From the NCBI GenBank assembly GCA_020436225.1, contig JAGQYE010000097.1:1-32801 (forward strand): 32,801 nucleotides of DNA, in the 5' to 3' direction. This DNA is from Bacteroidota bacterium. Lineage in GTDB: Bacteria; Bacteroidota; Bacteroidia; Chitinophagales; JADIYW01. The notes under the pieces are model-generated. The model saw only the letters and a list, made by a program, of their open reading frames with translations, did no database searches and was not told the origin of the DNA. Shown here piece after piece: positions 1-5,876 of the stretch. The first letter of the stretch is position 1, and every line of letters begins with the position of its first letter. The position numbers were made by a program, and so were the translations under genes.

Positions 1-102
1 ATTGCTGATGATATTTACAACAATCCACAACGAGAATATACTAAACAATTAATTGCTGCGATTCCAAAAGGAAAACTATCCGACATACAAGCAAGATTTT
101 AA
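1..102 (+). CDS. ABC transporter ATP-binding protein, C-terminal end (partial)
   Basis: Only the last 33 codons are in the window, in frame 1, ending at a TAA. The residues read IADDIYNNPQREYTKQLIAA followed by IPKGKLSDIQARF. This pattern (ADxIYxxPxxxYTKxLxAAIP) is what I know from the C-terminus of oligopeptide/dipeptide-type ABC ATPases (DppD/DppF/OppF relatives), where it follows the H-loop. The role would be ATP hydrolysis driving peptide or similar solute transport at the inner membrane. No Walker or signature motif is visible because the gene starts upstream of the window, so the family call rests on the tail alone. Confidence 0.7.
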   Translation: MADDIYNNPQREYTKQLIAAIPKGKLSDIQARF

Positions 103-151
103 TTGTCGAATTTCATCTTAATGTAACAATTTAAATCTTTTCTTATTTCAG

Positions 152-180
152 ACACAATTTTTTTCAAAAAATAATTGTGT
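152..180. terminator. AT-rich perfect hairpin, possible terminator of the ABC ATPase gene
   Basis: ACACAATT (152-159) pairs with AATTGTGT (173-180), and the inner T5/A6 stretches extend the stem. It lies 50 nt after the ABC ATPase stop. No clean U tract follows on either strand, so termination is an inference; it could simply be an AT-rich palindrome. Confidence 0.3.
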
Positions 181-205
181 AATTAATCTTTTAAGCAATA
201 TGTAA

Positions 206-275
206 AAAAAAAGTCCTAACGGAAAAAGTTAGGACTTTGCTTGTGGGCGCACACGGATTCGAACCGCGGACCCTC
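206..275. repeat. 70-bp direct repeat, copy 1 (displaced tRNA-Val 3' part plus terminator)
   Basis: Identical base for base to 552-621 (offset 346). It contains, read on the minus strand, the variable loop, T arm, acceptor 3' strand and discriminator base of tRNA-Val, a short spacer and the terminator hairpin. Similarity resumes at 291-302 versus 635-646 (11 of 12 bases) after a divergent anticodon-arm segment that is 2 nt longer in this copy. Confidence 0.95.
210..238 (-). terminator. Rho-independent terminator (duplicated copy), downstream of the GIY-YIG gene
   Basis: Stem AAAGTCCTAAC / GTTAGGACTTT with a 7-nt loop, followed on the minus strand by a run of T (plus-strand A tract 204-212). 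It is the duplicate of the tRNA-Val terminator and would end any transcript through the GIY-YIG gene. Confidence 0.85.
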
Positions 276-302
276 CCGATTATAAATCGGGATGTTCTGA
301 AC
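244..302 (-). pseudogene. tRNA-Val 3' fragment fused to the GIY-YIG gene end
   Basis: Positions 244-275 are identical to the tRNA-Val 3' part (discriminator A, acceptor 3' strand, T arm, variable loop). Positions 276-302 are not tRNA-Val but form an anticodon-arm-like hairpin: minus strand TCCCGA, loop TTTATAA, TCGGGA, preceded by GTTCAGAACA, which resembles the tRNA-Val D-stem region. The stem has 6 bp where a tRNA has 5, and there is no 5' acceptor strand or D arm, so it cannot be a working tRNA. The segment 280-302 is also the end of the GIY-YIG reading frame; the TAA stop lies in the mock anticodon loop. Confidence 0.85.
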
Positions 303-546
303 TTTCAATAAGCTTTTTAATAGAAATTTTACTTTTCATTTTTTTAATGAAAGACTCGCGTTTTAAAGCATCTGATTTGTTGGAAAATGTTTCTACCCAA
401 ACAATTTTCCAATCTTTAGCTTTAGCAGTAAAACCACAATGATTAGAAAGATGTTTTTTTAGTCTATTTTCAACAGAATCAGAAGTAGAGCCTACATAAA
501 ATCTATCTAAAGAAGAAGAAAATAATATATAGCAAAAATGTTGCAT
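280..546 (-). CDS. GIY-YIG nuclease domain protein (88 aa)
   Basis: A single-domain GIY-YIG protein of the small UvrC-N-terminal-like type. CYIL (residues 5-8) replaces the GIY motif and YVG (17-19) is the YIG motif; Arg28 (ENRLKKH) and Glu64 (ALKRESFIKKMK) fit the catalytic arginine and metal-binding glutamate. It probably cuts or nicks nucleic acid; the substrate is unknown. The ATG lies 5 nt after the tRNA-Val terminator repeat, so no promoter of its own is evident. The C-terminus SSEHPDL is encoded by DNA that mimics a tRNA D-stem and anticodon arm, and the stop falls in the mock anticodon loop. From memory, Bacteroidota proteins of this family often end in EHPD-like residues and sit next to tRNA genes. 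A housekeeping repair role is possible, but the flanking duplication favours a selfish element. Confidence 0.85.
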   Translation of the reverse strand: MQHFCYILFSSSLDRFYVGSTSDSVENRLKKHLSNHCGFTAKAKDWKIVWVETFSNKSDALKRESFIKKMKSKISIKKLIESSEHPDL

Positions 547-551
547 ACAAT

Positions 552-621
552 AAAAAAAGTCCTAACGGAAAAAGTTAGGACTTTGCTTGTGGGCGCACAC
601 GGATTCGAACCGCGGACCCTC
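552..621. repeat. 70-bp direct repeat, copy 2 (in place in tRNA-Val)
   Basis: Identical to 206-275. Here the repeat is part of the intact tRNA-Val gene and its own terminator, so this is taken as the original and copy 1 as the duplicate. Confidence 0.95.
556..584 (-). terminator. Rho-independent terminator of tRNA-Val
   Basis: An 11-bp stem AAAGTCCTAAC / GTTAGGACTTT, 7-nt loop and T tract on the minus strand, starting 5 nt after the tRNA 3' end. The GIY-YIG start codon comes about 10 nt after the stem, so that gene depends on read-through unless it has an unseen promoter. Confidence 0.9.
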
Positions 622-664
622 TGCTTGTAAGGCAGATGCTCTGAACCAGCTGAGCTATGCGCCC
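590..664 (-). tRNA. tRNA-Val (anticodon UAC)
   Basis: A complete 75-nt cloverleaf on the minus strand: acceptor GGGCGCA / TGCGCCC, D stem GCTC / GAGC, anticodon stem TCTGC / GCAGA with loop CTTACAA (anticodon UAC, codon GUA), T arm CGCGG-TTCGAAT-CCGTG, discriminator A. CCA is not encoded. It is followed by its own terminator and then by the GIY-YIG unit, whose insertion duplicated the 3' part but left this copy intact. Confidence 0.95.
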
Positions 665-687
665 TCTTGTTTTCACAAAAGCGAGTG

Positions 688-717
688 CAAAGATATAAAA
701 TACTTTTTAGTAAACAA
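688..717 (-). promoter_or_regulatory. Bacteroidota promoter of tRNA-Val
   Basis: On the minus strand, TTG (715-717) and TATCTTTG (688-695) are separated by exactly 19 nt, a perfect match to the Bacteroidota consensus TTG-N19-TAnnTTTG. The -7 box ends 23 nt before the tRNA 5' end, leaving room for a short processed leader. Confidence 0.85.
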
Positions 718-771
718 GTTAGTTTTGAAAAAAATGTGTAATATTTACATTAAAACTTTTTCGATTCGCTT

Positions 772-1938
772 ATGTTCATCTTCCAAAAACGCAACAGGTG
801 GAAAATAATCCTTTCCTTATTGGCCATAAGTATCGTTTTTTTTACACTTTGGTACACTCAACGCTTGGCTTCTTCTATTGCGAAAGAAGAAATTAAGAAA
901 GTAACTGAAATTGCTGATGCTTATAAAGTGCTCAATAATGTTGAATCCGGAGAAATGGAATTATCAAAAGCGTTAGATAAAATAAAAGTAAACGAAACTA
1001 TTCCTGTTATTTGGGCAAATGACAAAGGCGATATTTTAGCCTTCAAAAACTTTGACTCTTCGAGAATAAAAAAAGACCCTAATTATCTCAAAAAAGAAAT
1101 GAATAAATTGAAAGTAAAAAAACAATTTATTATAATTCATTTATCAGATAAAATGCAACAGTTTCTTTATTATAAAGATTCCGATTTGCTGATTAGTATT
1201 CGAAAGTATCCGTTTTATGTTTTGGCATTGGTTGCCTTATTTTTCTTGATTAGTTATACAGCATTTACATCTGCACGAAGAGCCGAGCAAAATCAAGTTT
1301 GGGTAGGTTTAGCAAAAGAAACAGCTCATCAATTAGGAACGCCGTTGTCTTCTTTAACTGCTTGGATAGAAATTTTGAGAGAGAAATTGAGTTCTGAAGA
1401 AGATGATTTTATGTTTGATGAAATGCAGAAAGACATCGACCGTTTAGTGTTGATTGCCGAGCGTTTTTCTAAAATTGGTTCCATTCCAGAATTAGAGTTA
1501 CATCGTGTTACCGATGTACTTCAAAATGCTGTTGATTATATTTCTAAACGCGCATCCAAAAAAATTCATATCTTCTTGTTGAAAGATACCAATACCAATT
1601 TATTTGCGTTGCTCAATCCACCATTGTTTGAATGGGTTTTAGAGAATTTAATGAAAAATGCTTTAGATGCGATGGACGAAAAAGGAGAAATCTATATCGG
1701 TGCCAAACAAATAGATGGACAAATAGTTATTGATGTTACGGATACCGGAAAGGGAATTTCAAAAAATAATGTTCAACAAATTTTCGAACCTGGTTTTAGT
1801 ACCAAAAAACGTGGTTGGGGTTTAGGGTTAACCTTAGCACGAAGAATTATCGAAGAATATCATCATGGAAAAATTTTTGTAAAAGATTCTTCTCCTAAAG
1901 GAACCACTTTCAGAATTATTCTTAAAGCCGTTGAATAA
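772..1938 (+). CDS. Sensor histidine kinase
   Basis: A membrane two-component kinase of 388 aa. TM1 is at about residues 11-30, an extracytoplasmic sensing region of about 115 residues follows, and TM2 is at about 147-164. The H box KETAHQLGTPLSSL puts the phospho-accepting histidine at His186. The ATPase domain follows with N box ENLMKNALDAM (291-301), G1 DTGKG (324-328), FEPGFSTKKRG and G2 GWGLGL (348-353). The HQLGTP form of the H box is common in Bacteroidota kinases. No response regulator gene is adjacent, so the partner and signal are unknown. A TAGTTTTG element at 720-727, 45 nt upstream of the ATG and back-to-back with the tRNA-Val promoter, may be its -7 box, but no correctly spaced TTG is seen. 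Confidence 0.93.
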   Translation: MFIFQKRNRWKIILSLLAISIVFFTLWYTQRLASSIAKEEIKKVTEIADAYKVLNNVESGEMELSKALDKIKVNETIPVIWANDKGDILAFKNFDSSRIKKDPNYLKKEMNKLKVKKQFIIIHLSDKMQQFLYYKDSDLLISIRKYPFYVLALVALFFLISYTAFTSARRAEQNQVWVGLAKETAHQLGTPLSSLTAWIEILREKLSSEEDDFMFDEMQKDIDRLVLIAERFSKIGSIPELELHRVTDVLQNAVDYISKRASKKIHIFLLKDTNTNLFALLNPPLFEWVLENLMKNALDAMDEKGEIYIGAKQIDGQIVIDVTDTGKGISKNNVQQIFEPGFSTKKRGWGLGLTLARRIIEEYHHGKIFVKDSSPKGTTFRIILKAVE

Positions 1939-2041
1939 GTAATTGTTTTTCTAACGTAACATAACTAAAGGTTTACTTGTTAAGACAACTAATTCTTCTA
2001 TTTTTTTGTAATTTTGAACTTTATTTTTAATAAATCTCACA

Positions 2042-3172
2042 ATGAAAGTTTATTTTGACAATGCCGCAACTACTGCAATAGATGCTGAAGTAGTTGATGC
2101 GATGCTTCCGTATTTACGTGAACATTTTGGCAATCCTTCTTCGCAATATTCTATTGGTAGAGATACACGCGCTGCCATCGAAGAAGCACGTAAAACGATT
2201 GCACAATTGATAAATGCACAAGCCAACGAAATAATTTTTACTTCTTGTGCAACGGAAGCCAATAATATGGCAATAAAAGGTGCTGTAAACGATTTAGGCG
2301 TTCGACGAATTATTACTTCGCCAATTGAGCATCATTGTGTCGAAAATACGATAGAATATTGTAAAGATAAATTAGAAATAGAAGTTGTTTTTGTAGATAT
2401 TGATGATAAAGGAAATGTCGATTTATCGCATTTAGATAGCTTGTTACAAGCTTCTGATAAAAAAACGTTGGTTTCTTTGATGCATGCTAATAATGAAATT
2501 GGAACTTTGTTGGATGTAGAAAAAGTTGGCGCTTTATGCAAACAATATCAAGCATTTTTTCATTCAGATACTGTTCAATCATTTGCACATTTGCCAATTG
2601 ATGTTCAGAAAATGAACATAGATTTTTTAGTGGCGTCTGCACATAAATTTCACGGACCAAAAGGTATCGGATTTTTATATATGCGCAAACAAAATAAAGT
2701 ACATCCAATTTTACATGGAGGTGGACAGGAGCGCGGCTATCGTGCCGGAACAGAAAATGTATATGGCATTGTAGGAATGGCGTTTGCAGCACAAAAAGCG
2801 TATCAACATTTAGAAGAAGACAAACAATATATTTTAGGAATTAAAAATTATTTTTTAGAGCAACTACAAACTAATTTTCCCGGTATTGAAATAAATGGAA
2901 ATACAGATGATAGAAGTTTATTTACGGTGTTGAATGTTTCTTTTCCTCCAAATGATAAATCTGCATTACTACTTTTTATGTTGGATATGGAAGGTGTATG
3001 TTGTAGTGGCGGAAGTGCTTGTAGTAGCGGTGCTTCTGTTGGTTCGCATGTAATTCACGCATTGAAGAAAGATGAAAATAGGGTGTCTATTCGTTTTTCT
3101 TTTTCAAAATATAATACAAAAGAAGAAGTAGATTTTGCGATTGAAAAGTTGAGGAAAGTGATTGGTTATTAG
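2042..3172 (+). CDS. Cysteine desulfurase (NifS/IscS class V aminotransferase)
   Basis: This PLP enzyme takes sulfur from cysteine as an enzyme persulfide and passes it to Fe-S cluster or thio-cofactor assembly in the cytoplasm. At 376 aa it is normal for the group-I family. The N-terminal YFDNAATT is the family hallmark; SAHKFHGPKG carries the PLP lysine (Lys202), and the loop GGSACSSGA carries the catalytic Cys327 (an extra CC pair precedes it). HANNEIGT and GGGQERGYRAGTEN are also conserved. No IscU or SufBCD genes are nearby, so it cannot be assigned to iron-sulfur assembly rather than tRNA thiolation. A TAATTTTG box at 2009-2016 lies 25 nt upstream of the ATG. Confidence 0.93.
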   Translation: MKVYFDNAATTAIDAEVVDAMLPYLREHFGNPSSQYSIGRDTRAAIEEARKTIAQLINAQANEIIFTSCATEANNMAIKGAVNDLGVRRIITSPIEHHCVENTIEYCKDKLEIEVVFVDIDDKGNVDLSHLDSLLQASDKKTLVSLMHANNEIGTLLDVEKVGALCKQYQAFFHSDTVQSFAHLPIDVQKMNIDFLVASAHKFHGPKGIGFLYMRKQNKVHPILHGGGQERGYRAGTENVYGIVGMAFAAQKAYQHLEEDKQYILGIKNYFLEQLQTNFPGIEINGNTDDRSLFTVLNVSFPPNDKSALLLFMLDMEGVCCSGGSACSSGASVGSHVIHALKKDENRVSIRFSFSKYNTKEEVDFAIEKLRKVIGY

Positions 3173-3206
3173 TTATTAGTTATTTGTGATTAGTTATTAG
3201 TGATTA
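3165..3206. repeat. Short GTTATTA-type tandem repeat at the end of the cysteine desulfurase gene
   Basis: From the last codons of the gene onward the sequence repeats variants of GTTATTA and GATTAGTTATTAGT, giving several stop codons in different frames. It resembles low-complexity intergenic repeats seen elsewhere in AT-rich Bacteroidota. No hairpin is formed. Confidence 0.6.
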
Positions 3207-3243
3207 AGTATTGTTTTAAAAAAAATCTACTAAAACCATACTA

Positions 3244-3741
3244 CTACTTATCATCACTCAGCTTTTCGAACAAGCCTAATTCTTTATTTTTTCTTACGTT
3301 ATTCCAATGAAAAATTTCTCCATTCATTGCGATATATATACCATAAGGAAGTGTTTGTACATATGCCAAAGCAGCTCCAAGATTAAATAATCCATCAGAA
3401 CTACCAAATTTATATGGTATCATTGCGCCTGTTAAAACGATTGTTTTATTGTTGACTTTTTCTGCCAACAATTTTGCTGTTTCTACCATCGTATCGGTGC
3501 CATGTGTAATTACAATTTTATCTTCTTCGCATTGCAAACAATTATAAGCAATAATGTTTCTGTCTTCTTCCGTCATCTCCAAACTGTCAATCATCATTAG
3601 TGTTCTGATGTTGACATCTAATTTACATCTTCCTAATTCTAACATTTCAGGTAGGTGCGTGTCTTCAAAAAATAGCTTTCCGTTCAATTCGTTGTATTCT
3701 TTATCAAACGTTCCGCCTGTTATAAATATTCTGATGGACAT
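3244..3741 (-). CDS. Single-domain asparaginase homologue, catalytic lysine missing
   Basis: 165 aa corresponding only to the N-terminal half of type I/II L-asparaginases (330-350 aa). FITGGTFDK (Thr11) and ITHGTDTMVETA (Thr82-Asp83) match the two catalytic threonine motifs, and LTGAMIP plus SSDGLFNLGAAL match the following segment. By my alignment to E. coli AnsB, the position of catalytic Lys162 is Val128 here, and the C-terminal domain that completes the active site is absent. It may therefore not hydrolyse asparagine; Bacteroidota commonly carry such short proteins of unknown role. It is the last gene of a minus-strand operon behind the acyl-CoA reductase and RDD protein (29-nt gap). Confidence 0.8.
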   Translation of the reverse strand: MSIRIFITGGTFDKEYNELNGKLFFEDTHLPEMLELGRCKLDVNIRTLMMIDSLEMTEEDRNIIAYNCLQCEEDKIVITHGTDTMVETAKLLAEKVNNKTIVLTGAMIPYKFGSSDGLFNLGAALAYVQTLPYGIYIAMNGEIFHWNNVRKNKELGLFEKLSDDK

Positions 3742-3770
3742 ATCGATGTTTTAAGTTGAATTTCGTTTAT

Positions 3771-4346
3771 CTATTCTTCAATGACAAGTGTATTCGGAAT
3801 AGAATCGTGCCAGAAAGTTTTATTCCCAAATAAACCACTAAGAAATTCAAAAGGAATATATCTACACAAAAACCGTAAGATACATTGCATAAAAGATAAT
3901 TCAGAATTGGTTGTAGAAATTACTTTTGTTTTAGTAAAATATTTACCTATCGTTTTTCCGAATTTATATTCTAATAATACACAATAAAACATATATAATC
4001 CGAATAAAGCAAAAATTCCTATATTGTTTAGTGTTACGACTTCGCCTTTAATATCGTAAAATATTTCTTTTTCTGCGATGAACGTAAACAGCAAACTGAC
4101 AAAAAATAAATCTAACGTGAAATTGATAAATCGTTTGGCTAAAGATGCCGGAATATTCAGTTCTTTTTGGTTGAATTCTGCATCTAAAACTTCGGTGTAT
4201 TTAGTGTATTGAAAAGGTGCTTTAGGTGTGTAACCGGTATCAAATTCGTTTACTGTTCCACAATCTAAGCATCGAACTTGTGTTCTGCTAAATTGTTCAT
4301 ACGATTTACTTCCGCATTGGCTACATATAAAAGTATTTTGGCTCAT
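3771..4346 (-). CDS. RDD family membrane protein with N-terminal zinc ribbon
   Basis: 191 aa. An N-terminal CxxC...CxxC zinc ribbon (Cys8, Cys11, Cys26, Cys29) is followed by a membrane domain. The RDD signature is visible as Arg72 and Asp79 in AKRFINFTLDLFF and Asp181 in WHDSIPNTLVI; about three hydrophobic segments lie at 74-92, 108-126 and 155-173. GKTIGKYFTKTKV is the usual cytoplasmic loop of the family. RDD proteins are poorly understood; some are linked to ion transport. It lies 9 nt after the acyl-CoA reductase stop and 29 nt before the asparaginase homologue, so all three are probably co-transcribed. Confidence 0.85.
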   Translation of the reverse strand: MSQNTFICSQCGSKSYEQFSRTQVRCLDCGTVNEFDTGYTPKAPFQYTKYTEVLDAEFNQKELNIPASLAKRFINFTLDLFFVSLLFTFIAEKEIFYDIKGEVVTLNNIGIFALFGLYMFYCVLLEYKFGKTIGKYFTKTKVISTTNSELSFMQCILRFLCRYIPFEFLSGLFGNKTFWHDSIPNTLVIEE

Positions 4347-4355
4347 TTCTCTTAT

Positions 4356-5354
4356 TTAAACAGATAGAATAAATTCCAATGTATCTACATTGTCGGCATA
4401 ATCAGATAACGATGGTTGCTGACTTTTTCCAAATGGAATTGTATCTTTTCCTATTATACATTGGATATTTTCTTGTTGTAGTTTTAAATTATTTTCGACT
4501 TCTTCTTTGTGCTTATATCGTTCATAATGCAAACAAGCAATTGGTGAATACAAACTTTTATTCTCAACTATATTTATAAAATCAACATCTAACATCGGAA
4601 TTTGGTTCATTAAATAAATGGTACGTTGATAATCTAAGTTGTTCATGTATTGCGTATGCTCCATTAAATTTCGTTGTTTCTCAAATCCTATTTTTAAAAT
4701 TTCCAAATCCATATTTTCAGGAACATAAATTTTCGATACATTACGACAACCCAATCCAAAAAAATCAAAAATATCATCAGACAAAGCTTCAATATCTTGG
4801 ATTGTTTCCGTTCCATCTAAGATGGCAACAGCATTTCTGTGTTTTCGAATAATGTTTTTGTATTTTCCGAAATAATATTGAAAATGTTGAGCTGCTGTAT
4901 TGCTTCCGGTGGCAATAATGGCATCAAAGTTTTTTAAGCGTTCGCAATATTCAATTTTATCAGAAAAAGATTGATCAATTTCAATTAATTTATTCAACAA
5001 AAATGGTAGCAAAATCTTGTCTTTTTCTGAAAGCTTAAGTTGCAATTTGTTGCCTGTAATTAAAACGCATAAAATATCGTGGAAGGCTACTAAAGGAATA
5101 TTTCCTGCTGAAACGATGGCAATTGTTTTTACTTTGTCAGTTAATGAAAGAGTATAATTCTTTAACCAGCTTGTTAATTTTTCAGCATTTAAAAAATAGG
5201 TAGCAATATTAAAAAGTGCTTTTTCTGTATTTTTTTTAGTAAACCAATTGTTATAAACATAAGCTCGATGTACTTCTGCTTGCAATTCTTCGGGATTATC
5301 CAATAAGTAATTGCCCAATTTTGCGAATGTTTCTATATTGTTACATCTGTTCAT
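4356..5354 (-). CDS. LuxC-like acyl-CoA reductase
   Basis: An aldehyde-dehydrogenase-fold reductase that would reduce fatty acyl-CoA/ACP to aldehyde with NADPH. From the ATG at 5354 it has 332 aa; the longer frame opens with GTG at 5360, but that GTG overlaps a TAATTTTG -7 box (5360-5367), so the ATG is preferred. Conserved features are VSAGNIPLVAFHDIL (about 82-95), ATGSNTAAQHFQYYFG (about 148-163) and FFGLGCRNVSKIYVP with the presumed nucleophile Cys203. It is divergent from a two-cluster ferredoxin with only 74 bp between starts, an arrangement I know from other Bacteroidota. No luxD/E or bioluminescence genes are present, so the product is more likely a lipid or wax precursor than a light substrate. 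Confidence 0.85.
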   Translation of the reverse strand: MNRCNNIETFAKLGNYLLDNPEELQAEVHRAYVYNNWFTKKNTEKALFNIATYFLNAEKLTSWLKNYTLSLTDKVKTIAIVSAGNIPLVAFHDILCVLITGNKLQLKLSEKDKILLPFLLNKLIEIDQSFSDKIEYCERLKNFDAIIATGSNTAAQHFQYYFGKYKNIIRKHRNAVAILDGTETIQDIEALSDDIFDFFGLGCRNVSKIYVPENMDLEILKIGFEKQRNLMEHTQYMNNLDYQRTIYLMNQIPMLDVDFINIVENKSLYSPIACLHYERYKHKEEVENNLKLQQENIQCIIGKDTIPFGKSQQPSLSDYADNVDTLEFILSV

Positions 5355-5359
5355 TAACA

Positions 5360-5367
5360 CAAAATTA
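5360..5367 (-). promoter_or_regulatory. -7 box of the acyl-CoA reductase operon, abutting the start
   Basis: TAATTTTG on the minus strand, 5 nt before the ATG at 5354. No TTG at 19-20 nt upstream. The position suggests a leaderless transcript. Confidence 0.5.
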
Positions 5368-5401
5368 TTAATAATTACTGCTTAAATCTGCTATCTATGT
5401 T

Positions 5402-5409
5402 TATTTTTG
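5402..5409 (+). promoter_or_regulatory. Probable -7 box of the ferredoxin gene
   Basis: TATTTTTG, fitting TAnnTTTG, 19 nt upstream of the ferredoxin ATG. The -33 TTG is not present at the expected distance, so the call rests on one element. Confidence 0.45.
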
Positions 5410-5428
5410 TATCAAACTTGTATAAAAA

Positions 5429-5776
5429 ATGGCTATCAAGATAACTGACGAATGTATTAATTGTGGTGCTTGTGAGCCGGAATGCCCGAACAATGCCATC
5501 TATGAAGGTGGAATCGAATGGGCAATTGCCGACGGCACTAACGTAAAAGGAGATTATGTTTTGATGGATGGAAGTGTAACAAATGCTGATACAAAACATC
5601 AACCTTTCTCTAATGATATTTATTTTATTGTAACTGATAAATGCACTGAATGCAAAGGTTTTCACGAAGAACCGCAATGTGCTGCTGTTTGCCCTGTAGA
5701 TTGTTGTATCGCTGACGAAGATAATGTAGAATCTGAAGAAGAATTATTAGCGAAGAAAGATAAGATGCACTTGTAA
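5429..5776 (+). CDS. Ferredoxin with two [4Fe-4S] clusters
   Basis: 115 aa, cytoplasmic electron carrier. The first cluster motif is [12 protein letters not shown] near the N-terminus; the second is CTEC followed by an eight-residue insert and CAAVCPVDC, the arrangement of Allochromatium-type 2[4Fe-4S] ferredoxins. An insertion of about 45 residues ([20 protein letters not shown] and following) separates the two halves, and an acidic tail follows. It is divergent from the acyl-CoA reductase gene, suggesting shared regulation and possibly a common redox pathway (inference). The downstream gap to 5877 holds no clear terminator. Confidence 0.93.
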   Translation: MAIKITDECINCGACEPECPNNAIYEGGIEWAIADGTNVKGDYVLMDGSVTNADTKHQPFSNDIYFIVTDKCTECKGFHEEPQCAAVCPVDCCIADEDNVESEEELLAKKDKMHL

Positions 5777-5876
5777 TTTTTGTTGCACTTTAATTCATTC
5801 AAATTTATTTCTACTTTCTAATCTTTTTAAATCTTGTTCCTTACTTTAGGAAGAATGGAATTTTTGCATTGAATGT

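Larger units (their letters stand above)
206..621 (-). mobile_element. 346-bp GIY-YIG unit inserted behind tRNA-Val, with 70-bp direct repeats
   Basis: Two identical 70-bp copies (206-275 and 552-621) bracket a GIY-YIG nuclease gene. The copy at 552-621 is the genuine 3' part of tRNA-Val plus its terminator; the copy at 206-275 is a duplicate that has lost the tRNA 5' part. One repeat plus the intervening DNA is 346 bp, of which 267 bp is the nuclease gene. Duplication of a tRNA 3' end is the usual footprint of elements that insert at tRNA genes, but no integrase or transposase is present. Treating it as one mobile unit is inference; the repeat and gene content are seen directly. Confidence 0.6.

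Noticed and set aside
244..302. A second, functional tRNA (for example tRNA-Ile with anticodon UAU)
   Set aside because: The mock anticodon stem has 6 bp, and there is no D arm or 5' acceptor strand; it is a 3' fragment joined to a protein gene.
206..621. CRISPR array
   Set aside because: Only two repeats, 70 bp each, separated by a coding sequence, and both derive from a tRNA gene.
206..621. Assembly duplication artefact
   Set aside because: The two copies diverge sharply outside the 70 bp, and the intervening gene ends in a sequence adapted to the repeat, which an assembly error would not produce.
587..808. 73-codon plus-strand frame beginning MWAHTDSNRG
   Set aside because: It is the antisense of tRNA-Val (the SNRGPSACKADALNQLSYAP pattern is a well-known tRNA artefact) and then intergenic DNA.
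3165..3206. A regulatory or recombination site at the GTTATTA repeats
   Set aside because: The repeats are low-complexity with no dyad symmetry or neighbouring mobile gene.
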